Made by a program: the position numbers and the translations under genes
In this document: one piece after another, positions 1-6,607 of the stretch
Layout: every line of letters begins with the position of its first letter
Numbering within the stretch: the stretch's first letter is position 1
Assembly (NCBI GenBank): GCA_027056465.1
Contig: JALUKS010000091.1
Coordinates: 1 to 10,953, forward strand
Reading direction: 5' to 3'
Source: Sulfurimonas sp.
Lineage (GTDB): Bacteria; Campylobacterota; Campylobacteria; Campylobacterales; Sulfurimonadaceae
Length of the DNA: 10,953 bases
The notes under the pieces: model-generated
What the model was told of the DNA's origin: nothing
Seen by the model: only the letters and a program-made list of their open reading frames with translations
Database searches by the model: none

Positions 1-2
1 AT

Positions 3-89
3 AAAGCTATTTATGGCGTTCAGTTTCATCCTGAATCAATTATGAGTGAGTATGGGCATGAGATCATAGGAAATTTTTTAGCATTATGA
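3..89 (+). CDS. trpG: Class I glutamine amidotransferase, C-terminal end (probable anthranilate synthase component II)
   Basis: Only the last 28 codons and the TGA stop are present; the reading frame is open to the left edge. The peptide has GVQFHPES, the block carrying the His and Glu of the Cys-His-Glu triad in class I glutamine amidotransferases, followed by an EYGHEIIGNFL ending typical of TrpG/PabA proteins. These enzymes release ammonia from glutamine for anthranilate or aminodeoxychorismate synthesis. The short spacing from HPES to the C-terminus fits TrpG/PabA better than CarA or GuaA, whose sequence continues after this block or into another domain. TrpG and PabA cannot be separated from this fragment. 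The stop overlaps the next start as ATGA at 86-89, so the downstream gene is probably translationally coupled. Confidence 0.8.
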   Translation, partial: KAIYGVQFHPESIMSEYGHEIIGNFLAL

Positions 90-1279
90 GAGAACGATAC
101 ATCTTCTTTTTTATACTTGGAGTAGATGCATTTATACTACTGTTTCAAATGGAACAACTCTCCATATCATATAGTGAAGCTGAAATTCTCTATGGAAAAG
201 CCTCTTTTTTACAATTTTTAGTCAAACTTTCTCTCTCTTTTTTTGGTCAAAATGATTTTGGGCTTCGTTTTGTAATGGTACTTTTACAGATGTTAAGTGC
301 ATTTTTAATGTATGAAATATCTAAAGAGTATATAGCACTTCCAAGAAATAGAATCTGGTTTCTTGTCATCTTTTTACTACTCCCTGGTGCTATAAGCTCT
401 GCTGTGATTGTAAATAGTGCGGGTTTACTTCTCTTTTTTCTTCTTCTTTTTGTCTACGCAGAAAAACGAATAAAACAGAGATACCTTAATGTATTGCTCC
501 TTTTTTATCCTTTTATAGATGTAAGTTTTAGCTATCTATTTATCGCCCTCTCTATTTACTACTTCGTTCATAAAAAAAGAGGACTCTCTATATATATGGT
601 AACACTTTGTTTGCTTACAGCTTTTTTACATGGCTTTGAAATTGGTGGTTATCCTACTGGACACTTCTTAGATGCAATAGGTGTCTATAGTGCGATTTTT
701 ACCCCTATTATCTTTATCTATATATTTTATACACTCTATAAGAGATACTTTTCTCACAAGAGAGATTTGATGTGGTGTATCGCAACCGTTGTACTTCTTC
801 TCTCTTTACTACTCTCTTTTAGACAGAGTTTGCCTTTAGAACATTTTGCACCTTATCTTATGCTTGCTCTCCCTTTGGCTGCCTCTTCTTTTATAAGTTC
901 ATACCGAGTGAGACTTAAAATGTATAGAATAAAATATAAAATTGTATTTATTTTCTCTCTCATATTTTTAATTTTAAACACATTAATGGTCTTTTTCAAT
1001 AAAGAGCTATATAGAGTAATAGAAAAACCATCAAAGCATTTTGCTTATGATATGCAAGTTGCAAAAGAGTTGTCCCGTAATCTACAGAGTAAAGATATTA
1101 ACTGTGTAAAGACAGATAAACAGATGCAATTACGACTAAGGTTTTATGGTATTTCAAAATGCAATGATGTTTTACTCACAAAGCTAGAAGTAAGAGAGAC
1201 AAATAGTAGTGATGTTACAATTCGTTACAGTGGCAGAGCTGTGTACAGAGCCAATGTTACTAAAATAAACAATCGATAA
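86..1279 (+). CDS. Multi-pass membrane protein, GT39/ArnT-like glycosyltransferase
   Basis: A 397-residue protein with about nine or ten hydrophobic segments, roughly residues 5-21, 61-82, 91-124 (probably two), 134-160, 167-185, 196-220, 229-247, 257-275 and 286-310, then a soluble tail of about 85 residues with two Cys. The N-terminal layout resembles GT-C fold glycosyltransferases of the PMT/ArnT (GT39) group: one helix, a loop with SEAEILYG, a hydrophobic stretch, then FGQNDFGLRF, corresponding to the family pattern FG-x-(S/N)-x-x-x-LR. HFAPYLMLALP near residue 256 resembles the family's RY-x-LP-x-LP block. Such proteins move sugars from polyprenyl-phosphate carriers on the outer face of the inner membrane. 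The loop lacks the usual Asp-Glu pair (SEAE instead), so catalytic activity is uncertain. The start overlaps the previous stop (ATGA), and AGGAAA at 68-73 is the only SD-like sequence, so translation probably depends on coupling. Substrate is unknown. Confidence 0.65.
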   Translation: MRERYIFFFILGVDAFILLFQMEQLSISYSEAEILYGKASFLQFLVKLSLSFFGQNDFGLRFVMVLLQMLSAFLMYEISKEYIALPRNRIWFLVIFLLLPGAISSAVIVNSAGLLLFFLLLFVYAEKRIKQRYLNVLLLFYPFIDVSFSYLFIALSIYYFVHKKRGLSIYMVTLCLLTAFLHGFEIGGYPTGHFLDAIGVYSAIFTPIIFIYIFYTLYKRYFSHKRDLMWCIATVVLLLSLLLSFRQSLPLEHFAPYLMLALPLAASSFISSYRVRLKMYRIKYKIVFIFSLIFLILNTLMVFFNKELYRVIEKPSKHFAYDMQVAKELSRNLQSKDINCVKTDKQMQLRLRFYGISKCNDVLLTKLEVRETNSSDVTIRYSGRAVYRANVTKINNR

Positions 1280-1327
1280 ATCCCTGTAGCATAACTATAA
1301 ACTAAAGATATTTTATTAATAACTTTA

Positions 1328-1336
1328 TGCTAGAAT
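1328..1336 (+). promoter_or_regulatory. Extended -10 promoter for aclBA
   Basis: TGCTAGAAT is a TGn-extended -10 element with hexamer TAGAAT at 1331-1336. There is no good -35 hexamer, only AT-rich sequence, as is usual for sigma-70 promoters in Campylobacterota. The predicted transcription start is near 1343, giving a leader of about 23 nt with Shine-Dalgarno GGGAG at 1356-1360, five bases before the aclB ATG. A perfect palindrome TTATTAATAA at 1313-1322 lies where the promoter spacer would be. Inferred from sequence only. Confidence 0.6.
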
Positions 1337-1365
1337 GCTCTTAAACTTAAAAACAGGGAGTTTCT

Positions 1366-2697
1366 ATGGCTCAAAAAGCGATACGTGAATACGACGGTAA
1401 AGCACTTTTTTCTAAACAATGGGAAAAATATTTTAGTGGATTCCATTATGGATTTAAATCAGTTCTAGTTACAAGTGGAGCTGAACTTTTAGCAAAAGCT
1501 GAAGAACATGGCTTTGAGTGGTTAAAACAAGAACCATTGGTTGCAAAACCAGATATGTTATTTGGTAAACGTGGAAAGAATGATCTAGTTCTTTTCAAAA
1601 CAAATAAACCAGGTGATGTTACTTTAGCAGATGCAGCTAAGTGGGTAGATGAGAAGATTTCTCATACAACTACACTTTTAACTGGACAACATGGTACTTT
1701 AAGTCACTTTATTATTGAGCCATTTACTCCTCACTCTCAAGAGCAAGAGTACTATATCTCTGCAACTTGTGTTGGTGAAGATGATGTTCTTTATATGTCT
1801 GCTGAGGGTGGAATGGAAGTTGAAGAGGGTTGGGACGAAAAGGTTAACGAAGTAGTTGTGCCTATTGATATGTCTGATGCAGATATGGAACATGCTGTTA
1901 GAGCAAATATTCCTGCTGATATTCCTGCTGAAAATAGAGGAACTTTTGAAGCATTTGCTATTGCATTCTTTAAATTCTACAGAGATATGAACTTCGCATA
2001 CTTAGAAATTAACCCTATCGTTATGCTTGATAACAACGAAATGGCTATCTTAGACCTCGTTGCTCGTCTTGATGATACTGCTGGTTTTCTGATGAAAGAT
2101 ACTTGGGGAGATATTGAGTATCCAACTGCGTTTGGTATGGAAGACCAATCTCCTGAAGAGAAAGCTATAGCAGATGCTGATAGCAAATCAGGTGCTTCAC
2201 TAAAACTTACTATTCTTAGCCCTATGGGTAGAGTTTGGACTATGGTTGCTGGTGGTGGTGCTTCTGTTGTTTATGCAGATACTATTGCTGACTTTGCTGA
2301 GGCAAATGGTGGTTCTATCGCTGACCTTGCGAACTATGGTGAGTACTCTGGTGGTCCAACTACAAGTGAGACAAAATTTTATGCAGATACTATCATCGAC
2401 TTAATGACTCGTCATAAAGATCCTAAAGGTCAAGACAAAATTATGATTATTGGTGGAGCTATTGCAAACTTTACAGATGTTGCAAAAACTTTTACTGGTA
2501 TTATTCAGTCGTTTGAAGAGAATGCAGAGAAGATGAAAGAGCATAACACGAAAATTTATGTTCGCCGTGGTGGACCAAACTATGAAAAAGGTTTAAGAGA
2601 TATTAAAGAAGCTGCTGATAGACTCGGTCTTTCTATCGAAGTTTATGGACCTGAGACGCATGTTACTGACATCGTTCGTATGGCATTAGAGAAGTAA
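1366..2697 (+). CDS. aclB: ATP-citrate lyase, small (beta) subunit
   Basis: A 443-residue subunit of ATP-citrate lyase, which cleaves citrate with ATP and CoA to acetyl-CoA and oxaloacetate; in the reductive TCA cycle this is the key step yielding fixed carbon. It aligns along its length with the N-terminal part of human ACLY from memory: an ATP-grasp region (about residues 1-240) with VAKPDMLFGKRGK, FIIEPFTPHSQ and the metal/nucleotide-site block LEINP (213-217), then a citrate-binding region with KSGASLKL, WTMVAGGGASVVY, NYGEYSGGP, GGAIAN (363-368) and RRGGPNY (400-406). The last two contain residues that bind citrate in ACLY. The protein is complete and cytoplasmic, and works as a complex with AclA. 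The ATG has GGGAG five bases upstream, and aclA follows after 9 bp, so the two form an operon with their own promoter. Confidence 0.96.
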   Translation: MAQKAIREYDGKALFSKQWEKYFSGFHYGFKSVLVTSGAELLAKAEEHGFEWLKQEPLVAKPDMLFGKRGKNDLVLFKTNKPGDVTLADAAKWVDEKISHTTTLLTGQHGTLSHFIIEPFTPHSQEQEYYISATCVGEDDVLYMSAEGGMEVEEGWDEKVNEVVVPIDMSDADMEHAVRANIPADIPAENRGTFEAFAIAFFKFYRDMNFAYLEINPIVMLDNNEMAILDLVARLDDTAGFLMKDTWGDIEYPTAFGMEDQSPEEKAIADADSKSGASLKLTILSPMGRVWTMVAGGGASVVYADTIADFAEANGGSIADLANYGEYSGGPTTSETKFYADTIIDLMTRHKDPKGQDKIMIIGGAIANFTDVAKTFTGIIQSFEENAEKMKEHNTKIYVRRGGPNYEKGLRDIKEAADRLGLSIEVYGPETHVTDIVRMALEK

Positions 2698-2706
2698 GGG
2701 AAGAAA

Positions 2707-4521
2707 ATGGAAAAATTATATACTAAAGACACACAAGCAATTTTTTGGAATAATAATACAACTGCTATTCAAAGAATGCTAGATTATGATTACACTATTC
2801 AGAGAAAAACGCCATCTGTAGCAGCTATCGTTGCTCCAACAAGTGGAAACAAGTTTGAAAAATTCTTTTATGGTCCTGATGAGGTTATGATACCTCTTTA
2901 TAAAACTACTGCAGCTGCAAAAAAAGAGCATGCTAATGCTGATGTTCTTCTGAACTTCGGTTCGTTTAGAACTGCTTATGATGTAACTATGGAAGCTATT
3001 GAACTTGGTGGATTTAGCTCTATCATGGTTACTGCTGAGGGTATCCCTGAGAGACTTGCTAGAAAGATGAATAACACTGCAAGAAACGCAGGTGTTACAG
3101 TGATCGGGCCAGCAACTGTTGGTGCAATCGCTCCAGGTGCATTCAAAATCGCAAATATCGGTGGAACTATTGAGAACATCGTAAACTCTAAACTACACCG
3201 TGCAGGTTCTTGTGGACTTGTAACTCGTTCAGGTGGACTTTTCAACGAGCTTTCAAACATTATCGCTATAAACGCAGATGGTATTGCTGAGGGTGTTGCT
3301 ATCGGTGGAGATAGATTTGTTGGTTCAGTTTTTATTGACAATATGTTGAGAATGGAGAGAAATTCAGAAGTTAAATATATGGTTCTTCTTGGTGAAGTTG
3401 GTGGTACTGAAGAGTACAAAATCATCGAAGCTATCAAGAATGGTCAAATCAAAAAACCAGTTATCGCATGGTGTATTGGTACAATTGCTAAGCACTTTAG
3501 TACAGGTGTACAGTTCGGTCACGCAGGTGCAAGTGCAAATGCTGATGCTGAAACTGCTGCTGCAAAAAATAAGGCGATGGCTGAAGCTGGTATCTATGTT
3601 CCTGCATCATTTAATGACCTTCCTGCTACTATCAACAAAGTTTATACAGATATGTTAGCTGATGGTACAATCAGTGAAATTCCTGAGCCTTCTACAAGTC
3701 TTGTACCAAAAGTACGTCGCTCTAAACAATTTATCTGTACTATCTCTGATGACCGTGGTGAAGAGTGTACTTATGCAGGTTTCCCTATCTCTAGTGTTGC
3801 TACTCCTGACACTGGTAAAGGTATCGGTGATGTTATTTCACTTCTATGGTTCAAAAAACAGTACCCAACATGGGCGACTGAGTTTATCGAGACTGTAATC
3901 AAAACTGTTGCTGACCATGGTCCAGCTGTTTCAGGTGCTCACAATGCTAAAGTGACTGCTCGTGCAGGTAAATCTGTAGTAGAAGCTCTTGTAACTGGTC
4001 TTTTAACTATCGGTCCACGTTTTGGTGGTGCTATTGATGGTGCGGCGAAGTACTTCAAACATGCAGATGATAACAACCTTGACCCTAAAGCTTTCTTAAA
4101 GTATATGAAAGGCGAAGGTGTGCCAATTCCAGGAATCGGTCACCGTATCAAGTCTCTCAAAAACCCAGATTTACGTGTAACTGGTCTTATGAACTTTGCT
4201 GCTGAACACTTCCCAGCAACTCCATTACTTGACTATGCAAGAACTGTTGAAGCTCTTACTACAAGTAAAAAAGAGAACCTTATCTTAAACGTTGATGGTA
4301 CTATCGGTATCTTAATGGTAGATATGTGGAGAGCATTAGGTTATAGTGAAGCTGAAATCAATGAATTTATTGAGTCTGGTACACTAAACGCATTCTTTAT
4401 CGTTGGTCGTAGTATCGGTTTCATCGGTCATGTACTTGATGAAAAACGTCTTGCAATGCCAATGTATAGACACCCAATGGATGACATTCTTTATGACGTT
4501 CAAGAAGCAGAGAAACTCTAA
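2707..4521 (+). CDS. aclA: ATP-citrate lyase, large (alpha) subunit
   Basis: A 604-residue catalytic subunit of ATP-citrate lyase. Residues about 1-330 correspond to the succinyl-CoA synthetase alpha-like part: a CoA-binding domain, then a ligase domain with FGHAGA, in which H272 is the expected phosphohistidine. Residues about 345-604 form the citrate-synthase-like domain that cleaves citryl-CoA, with PGIGHR (H479) and NVDG (D530), matching catalytic positions of citrate synthase homologues. The C-terminus closely follows human ACLY (GRSIGFIGH, then YRHPMDDI). Both domains look intact. The start has AAGGGA at 2696-2701, overlapping the aclB stop, with five bases before the ATG, so the subunits should be made together. 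No further gene follows before the hairpin at 4540. The gene order aclB-aclA is that known from autotrophic Campylobacterota and green sulfur bacteria. Confidence 0.97.
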   Translation: MEKLYTKDTQAIFWNNNTTAIQRMLDYDYTIQRKTPSVAAIVAPTSGNKFEKFFYGPDEVMIPLYKTTAAAKKEHANADVLLNFGSFRTAYDVTMEAIELGGFSSIMVTAEGIPERLARKMNNTARNAGVTVIGPATVGAIAPGAFKIANIGGTIENIVNSKLHRAGSCGLVTRSGGLFNELSNIIAINADGIAEGVAIGGDRFVGSVFIDNMLRMERNSEVKYMVLLGEVGGTEEYKIIEAIKNGQIKKPVIAWCIGTIAKHFSTGVQFGHAGASANADAETAAAKNKAMAEAGIYVPASFNDLPATINKVYTDMLADGTISEIPEPSTSLVPKVRRSKQFICTISDDRGEECTYAGFPISSVATPDTGKGIGDVISLLWFKKQYPTWATEFIETVIKTVADHGPAVSGAHNAKVTARAGKSVVEALVTGLLTIGPRFGGAIDGAAKYFKHADDNNLDPKAFLKYMKGEGVPIPGIGHRIKSLKNPDLRVTGLMNFAAEHFPATPLLDYARTVEALTTSKKENLILNVDGTIGILMVDMWRALGYSEAEINEFIESGTLNAFFIVGRSIGFIGHVLDEKRLAMPMYRHPMDDILYDVQEAEKL

Positions 4522-4539
4522 AGAGTCTCTCCCTCTTCT

Positions 4540-4568
4540 AGCTTTACAAGCTTTATGCTTGTAAAGCT
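4540..4568 (+). terminator. Hairpin between convergent aclA and trpA
   Basis: AGCTTTACAAGC at 4540-4551 and GCTTGTAAAGCT at 4557-4568 form a perfect 12-bp stem with a 5-nt loop (TTTAT). It lies 18 bp after the aclA stop and 23 bp beyond the trpA end, so it could serve both directions. A mixed T/C run follows on the plus strand (ATCTTCCTTCTTTCTTT); on the minus strand the flank is purine-rich. It is therefore a better terminator for aclBA than for trpA. Confidence 0.75.
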
Positions 4569-4591
4569 ATCTTCCTTCTTTCTTTATCTAT

Positions 4592-5332
4592 CTACGAATT
4601 AATCTCTTCTTTTATAATCTTTGCAAGTTCACTACAACGAGTGATTTTTTGAGAGTGAGTAAGTTCTTCTTGTAGCAAAATATCTATAAAAGCACTTCCG
4701 ACAATAACACCATCAGCCCCTTTTACTTTCTCTTTTGCAGTTTTAGCATTGACACCAAAACCTACATAAACAGGTGTTTGTGAGTAACTCTTTATATCTT
4801 GCAAAAATGGCTGTAGATCTTCAGCTTTTCCTGAACCAGTTATACCCGTATAGGCTACCATATAGATGAACTTTTTGGCATGAGTTACTACCTCTCTTAT
4901 GCGTTCTTTGGAGTCGGTAGGTGCTACAAAAGAGATATTGGCAAGAGAGTTGGCTTCAAATAATTCTCTATAGAGAAGTGCCTCTTCATGTGGTAGGTCT
5001 GGGATGATAAGTCCGTGGACACCTAGCTCTTGTGCGAGTGGCAGTAGCTTCTGCATATCTTGTTGGTAAAAGCTGTTAAAGTAACCCATCCAAAGTGTAT
5101 CTACTTTAGGGGCAACAACTTTTGAGATCTCTATTAAATCACTAAATTTAAAGCCTAGTTCTAGTGCTTTATGATTGGCTTTTTCTATAAGTGGACCATC
5201 TGCCACAGGGTCGGAGAATGGAACACCAAACTCTAAGGTATCAACACCATTTTCGCCTAAGGCAAGTGCTAAGTCTATGCTAAAAGATTTTTCTGGGTAT
5301 CCAGAGGTAATATATGCTACTAAATTTTTCAA
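4592..5332 (-). CDS. trpA: Tryptophan synthase alpha subunit
   Basis: A 246-residue TIM-barrel enzyme that splits indole-3-glycerol phosphate to indole and glyceraldehyde-3-phosphate; indole normally channels to TrpB. LEFGVPFSDPVADGP holds the two catalytic acids, E34 and D45, with the same spacing as E49 and D60 of E. coli TrpA. GLIIPDLP (107-114), YTGITG (161-166), VGFGVN (190-195) and VGSAFID (211-217) complete the substrate and phosphate sites. It is about 20 residues shorter than E. coli TrpA, mostly at the N-terminus. The start is TTG at 5332-5330: the frame upstream has no ATG or GTG before a stop, and the TTG overlaps the hpt TGA (TTGA). Only a weak GGA lies upstream, so coupling to hpt is likely. 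No trpB, trpC or trpF is adjacent. Confidence 0.95.
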   Translation of the reverse strand: MKNLVAYITSGYPEKSFSIDLALALGENGVDTLEFGVPFSDPVADGPLIEKANHKALELGFKFSDLIEISKVVAPKVDTLWMGYFNSFYQQDMQKLLPLAQELGVHGLIIPDLPHEEALLYRELFEANSLANISFVAPTDSKERIREVVTHAKKFIYMVAYTGITGSGKAEDLQPFLQDIKSYSQTPVYVGFGVNAKTAKEKVKGADGVIVGSAFIDILLQEELTHSQKITRCSELAKIIKEEINS

Positions 5333-5736
5333 GTTCGTTTTTCCAAGTCTGGGATTTTAAGTAAAGAGTATCTGAGCTTATTAAGCTCATTATCAAGTTT
5401 GAGATCATCTTGCCATGAGGCAAACATATCACTAATGTCTAAGAGCCAGTTGATAGTTTCTTCATTTACGGGTGGCTTTGCTGCTCGTAAGGACTCAAGT
5501 TCATCCTCTACAAAAGAGGCAAGTTTTGCCATAGGTACGATTTTAAGATAACCTGCTGCAGATTTTATATTGTGAAATACACGAAAAAGTTCATTCACAC
5601 TTCTATCATAATTATTGATTTTAGAAAGGTCTATTATCATCACTTCCATGCTTTCAACCATCATTGAGTAGTGGTCTAAAAATTCATCCACTATTTCAAA
5701 ATCAAAGTCAGCATCTAAATCGCTTCTTACGCCCAT
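5329..5736 (-). CDS. Free-standing histidine phosphotransfer (Hpt) domain protein
   Basis: A 135-residue, probably all-helical cytoplasmic protein. FRVFHNIKSAAGYL is the Hpt signature (H-x-x-K-[GS]-x-[AS]-x-x-[LI]), with H55 the expected phosphorylated His and K58 nearby. No kinase, receiver or output domain is present. Hpt proteins carry phosphate between receiver domains in multistep phosphorelays, or sit in CheA-like kinases. The partner here is unknown, and no two-component gene lies in the window. I chose the ATG at 5736 over the in-frame TTG at 5742, because AGGAG at 5750-5746 lies nine bases from the ATG but only three from the TTG. It is the first gene of a two-gene operon with trpA, whose TTG overlaps its TGA. 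An extended -10 promoter lies just upstream. Confidence 0.85.
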   Translation of the reverse strand: MGVRSDLDADFDFEIVDEFLDHYSMMVESMEVMIIDLSKINNYDRSVNELFRVFHNIKSAAGYLKIVPMAKLASFVEDELESLRAAKPPVNEETINWLLDISDMFASWQDDLKLDNELNKLRYSLLKIPDLEKRT

Positions 5737-5761
5737 GAACAAATTCTCCTATATAGTGCAA

Positions 5762-5770
5762 ATTATAGCA
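5762..5770 (-). promoter_or_regulatory. Extended -10 promoter for the hpt-trpA operon
   Basis: Read on the minus strand, TGCTATAAT is a consensus extended -10, with hexamer TATAAT at 5767-5762. The transcription start should be near 5755, followed by Shine-Dalgarno AGGAG at 5750-5746 and the ATG at 5736, giving a leader of about 19 nt. No clear -35. The element lies only 12 bp from the opposing panB -10. Confidence 0.65.
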
Positions 5771-5779
5771 ATATTTAGT

Positions 5780-5785
5780 TAAAAT
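5780..5785 (+). promoter_or_regulatory. Probable -10 element for the panB-ruvB operon
   Basis: TAAAAT preceded by ATTTAGT resembles a campylobacterial sigma-70 -10 with an AT-rich upstream region. It would start transcription near 5792, leaving a leader of about 24 nt with AAAGAG at 5804-5809, six bases before the panB ATG. TATATT at 5792-5797 is also -10-like but would leave almost no leader before the Shine-Dalgarno. Any -35 contact would overlap the divergent hpt -10. Confidence 0.45.
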
Positions 5786-5815
5786 ACCTTTTATATTATA
5801 AGTAAAGAGTTTTAA

Positions 5816-6607
5816 ATGAGCAAAAAATTGAGTATTTCATCTATAAAAAAGAGAAAAGGGCAGAAGCCCTTAGTAATGATAACTGCCTATGATGCACTAT
5901 TTGCAACACTTTTGAGTGAGAGTGCAGATATGATTTTAGTAGGAGACTCTTTAAATATGAGTTTTGCAGGAAAAAGTGACACGATTAGTGCAACCCTAGA
6001 GCAGATGATTTATCATGTGAACGCTGTATGTGCTGGTGCACCTGAAAGTTTTGTGGTGGCTGATATGCCTTTTGGCAGTTATGTAGATAAAAAGTCTGCC
6101 CTTAAAAATGCGATAAAGATGTTTCAAGAGACACAAGCCGACTGTGTAAAAATAGAGGGCGGCAAAGATAAAGCTTTTATTGTTGAACATCTTACACAAA
6201 ATGGTATAGCTGTATGTGGGCACATTGGGCTACTCCCTCAATCTGTTCGTAGTGAGGGTGGATACAAGGTTAAAGGTAAAACTGAACAAGAGAAAAAACA
6301 GCTCATAAAAGATGCACAAGCTGTTGAGAAAGCTGGAGCATTTTGTATGGTTATCGAGGGTGTAAAAGCTGATGTAGCTAAAGAAGTTGCAGAGTCTGTT
6401 CTAGTTCCTGTTATTGGTATTGGTGCTGGAAAAGATGTAGATGGTCAAGTGCTAGTTTTTTCAGATATGTTAGGGCTTTTTGAAGCATTTACTCCTAAGT
6501 TTGTTAAAAAATATATGGATGGGGCATCTTTAGTTCGTGAAGCAGTCGCTACTTATGCGGATGAAGTTAAAATCAAAGAGTTCCCTAGTGAAATTCATAC
6601 TTATTAG
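5816..6607 (+). CDS. panB: 3-methyl-2-oxobutanoate hydroxymethyltransferase
   Basis: A 263-residue enzyme that transfers a hydroxymethyl group from 5,10-methylenetetrahydrofolate to alpha-ketoisovalerate, giving ketopantoate, the first committed step of pantothenate (hence CoA) synthesis. Family residues are in place: metal ligands D44 (LVGDSL), D83 (ADMPFGSY) and E114 (KIEGG), H136 in CGHIGLLPQS, and the expected catalytic E181 in VIEGV; GIGAGKDVDGQVLV follows. Length matches the E. coli enzyme (264 residues), and the fold is a cytoplasmic TIM barrel that forms a decamer in homologues. The ATG has AAAGAG six bases upstream. It is the first gene of a run in which every junction overlaps or abuts (panB, lipoprotein, ruvB, AI-2E protein). 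The final 20 bases appear also to encode the start of the lipoprotein. Confidence 0.96.
   Translation: MSKKLSISSIKKRKGQKPLVMITAYDALFATLLSESADMILVGDSLNMSFAGKSDTISATLEQMIYHVNAVCAGAPESFVVADMPFGSYVDKKSALKNAIKMFQETQADCVKIEGGKDKAFIVEHLTQNGIAVCGHIGLLPQSVRSEGGYKVKGKTEQEKKQLIKDAQAVEKAGAFCMVIEGVKADVAKEVAESVLVPVIGIGAGKDVDGQVLVFSDMLGLFEAFTPKFVKKYMDGASLVREAVATYADEVKIKEFPSEIHTY

Noticed and set aside
2976..3437. 153-codon open frame on the minus strand
   Set aside because: It lies wholly antisense to aclA, its Ser/Pro/Ile-rich product resembles no family, and it has no ribosome binding site; it is a shadow of the highly conserved aclA frame.
3389..3898. Two open frames in the +2 frame within aclA
   Set aside because: They are low-complexity Leu/Val/Ser products caused by codon bias of aclA; the aclA frame is intact across them, so there is no frameshift.
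5740..5742. TTG at 5742 as the hpt start
   Set aside because: AGGAG would be only three bases away; the ATG at 5736 with nine-base spacing is more likely.
6537..6587. Longer lipoprotein starting at GTG 6537 or ATG 6555/6561
   Set aside because: These give an extra basic N-terminal stretch before the signal and lack a Shine-Dalgarno; GTG 6588 gives a standard lipoprotein signal with AAAGAG upstream.
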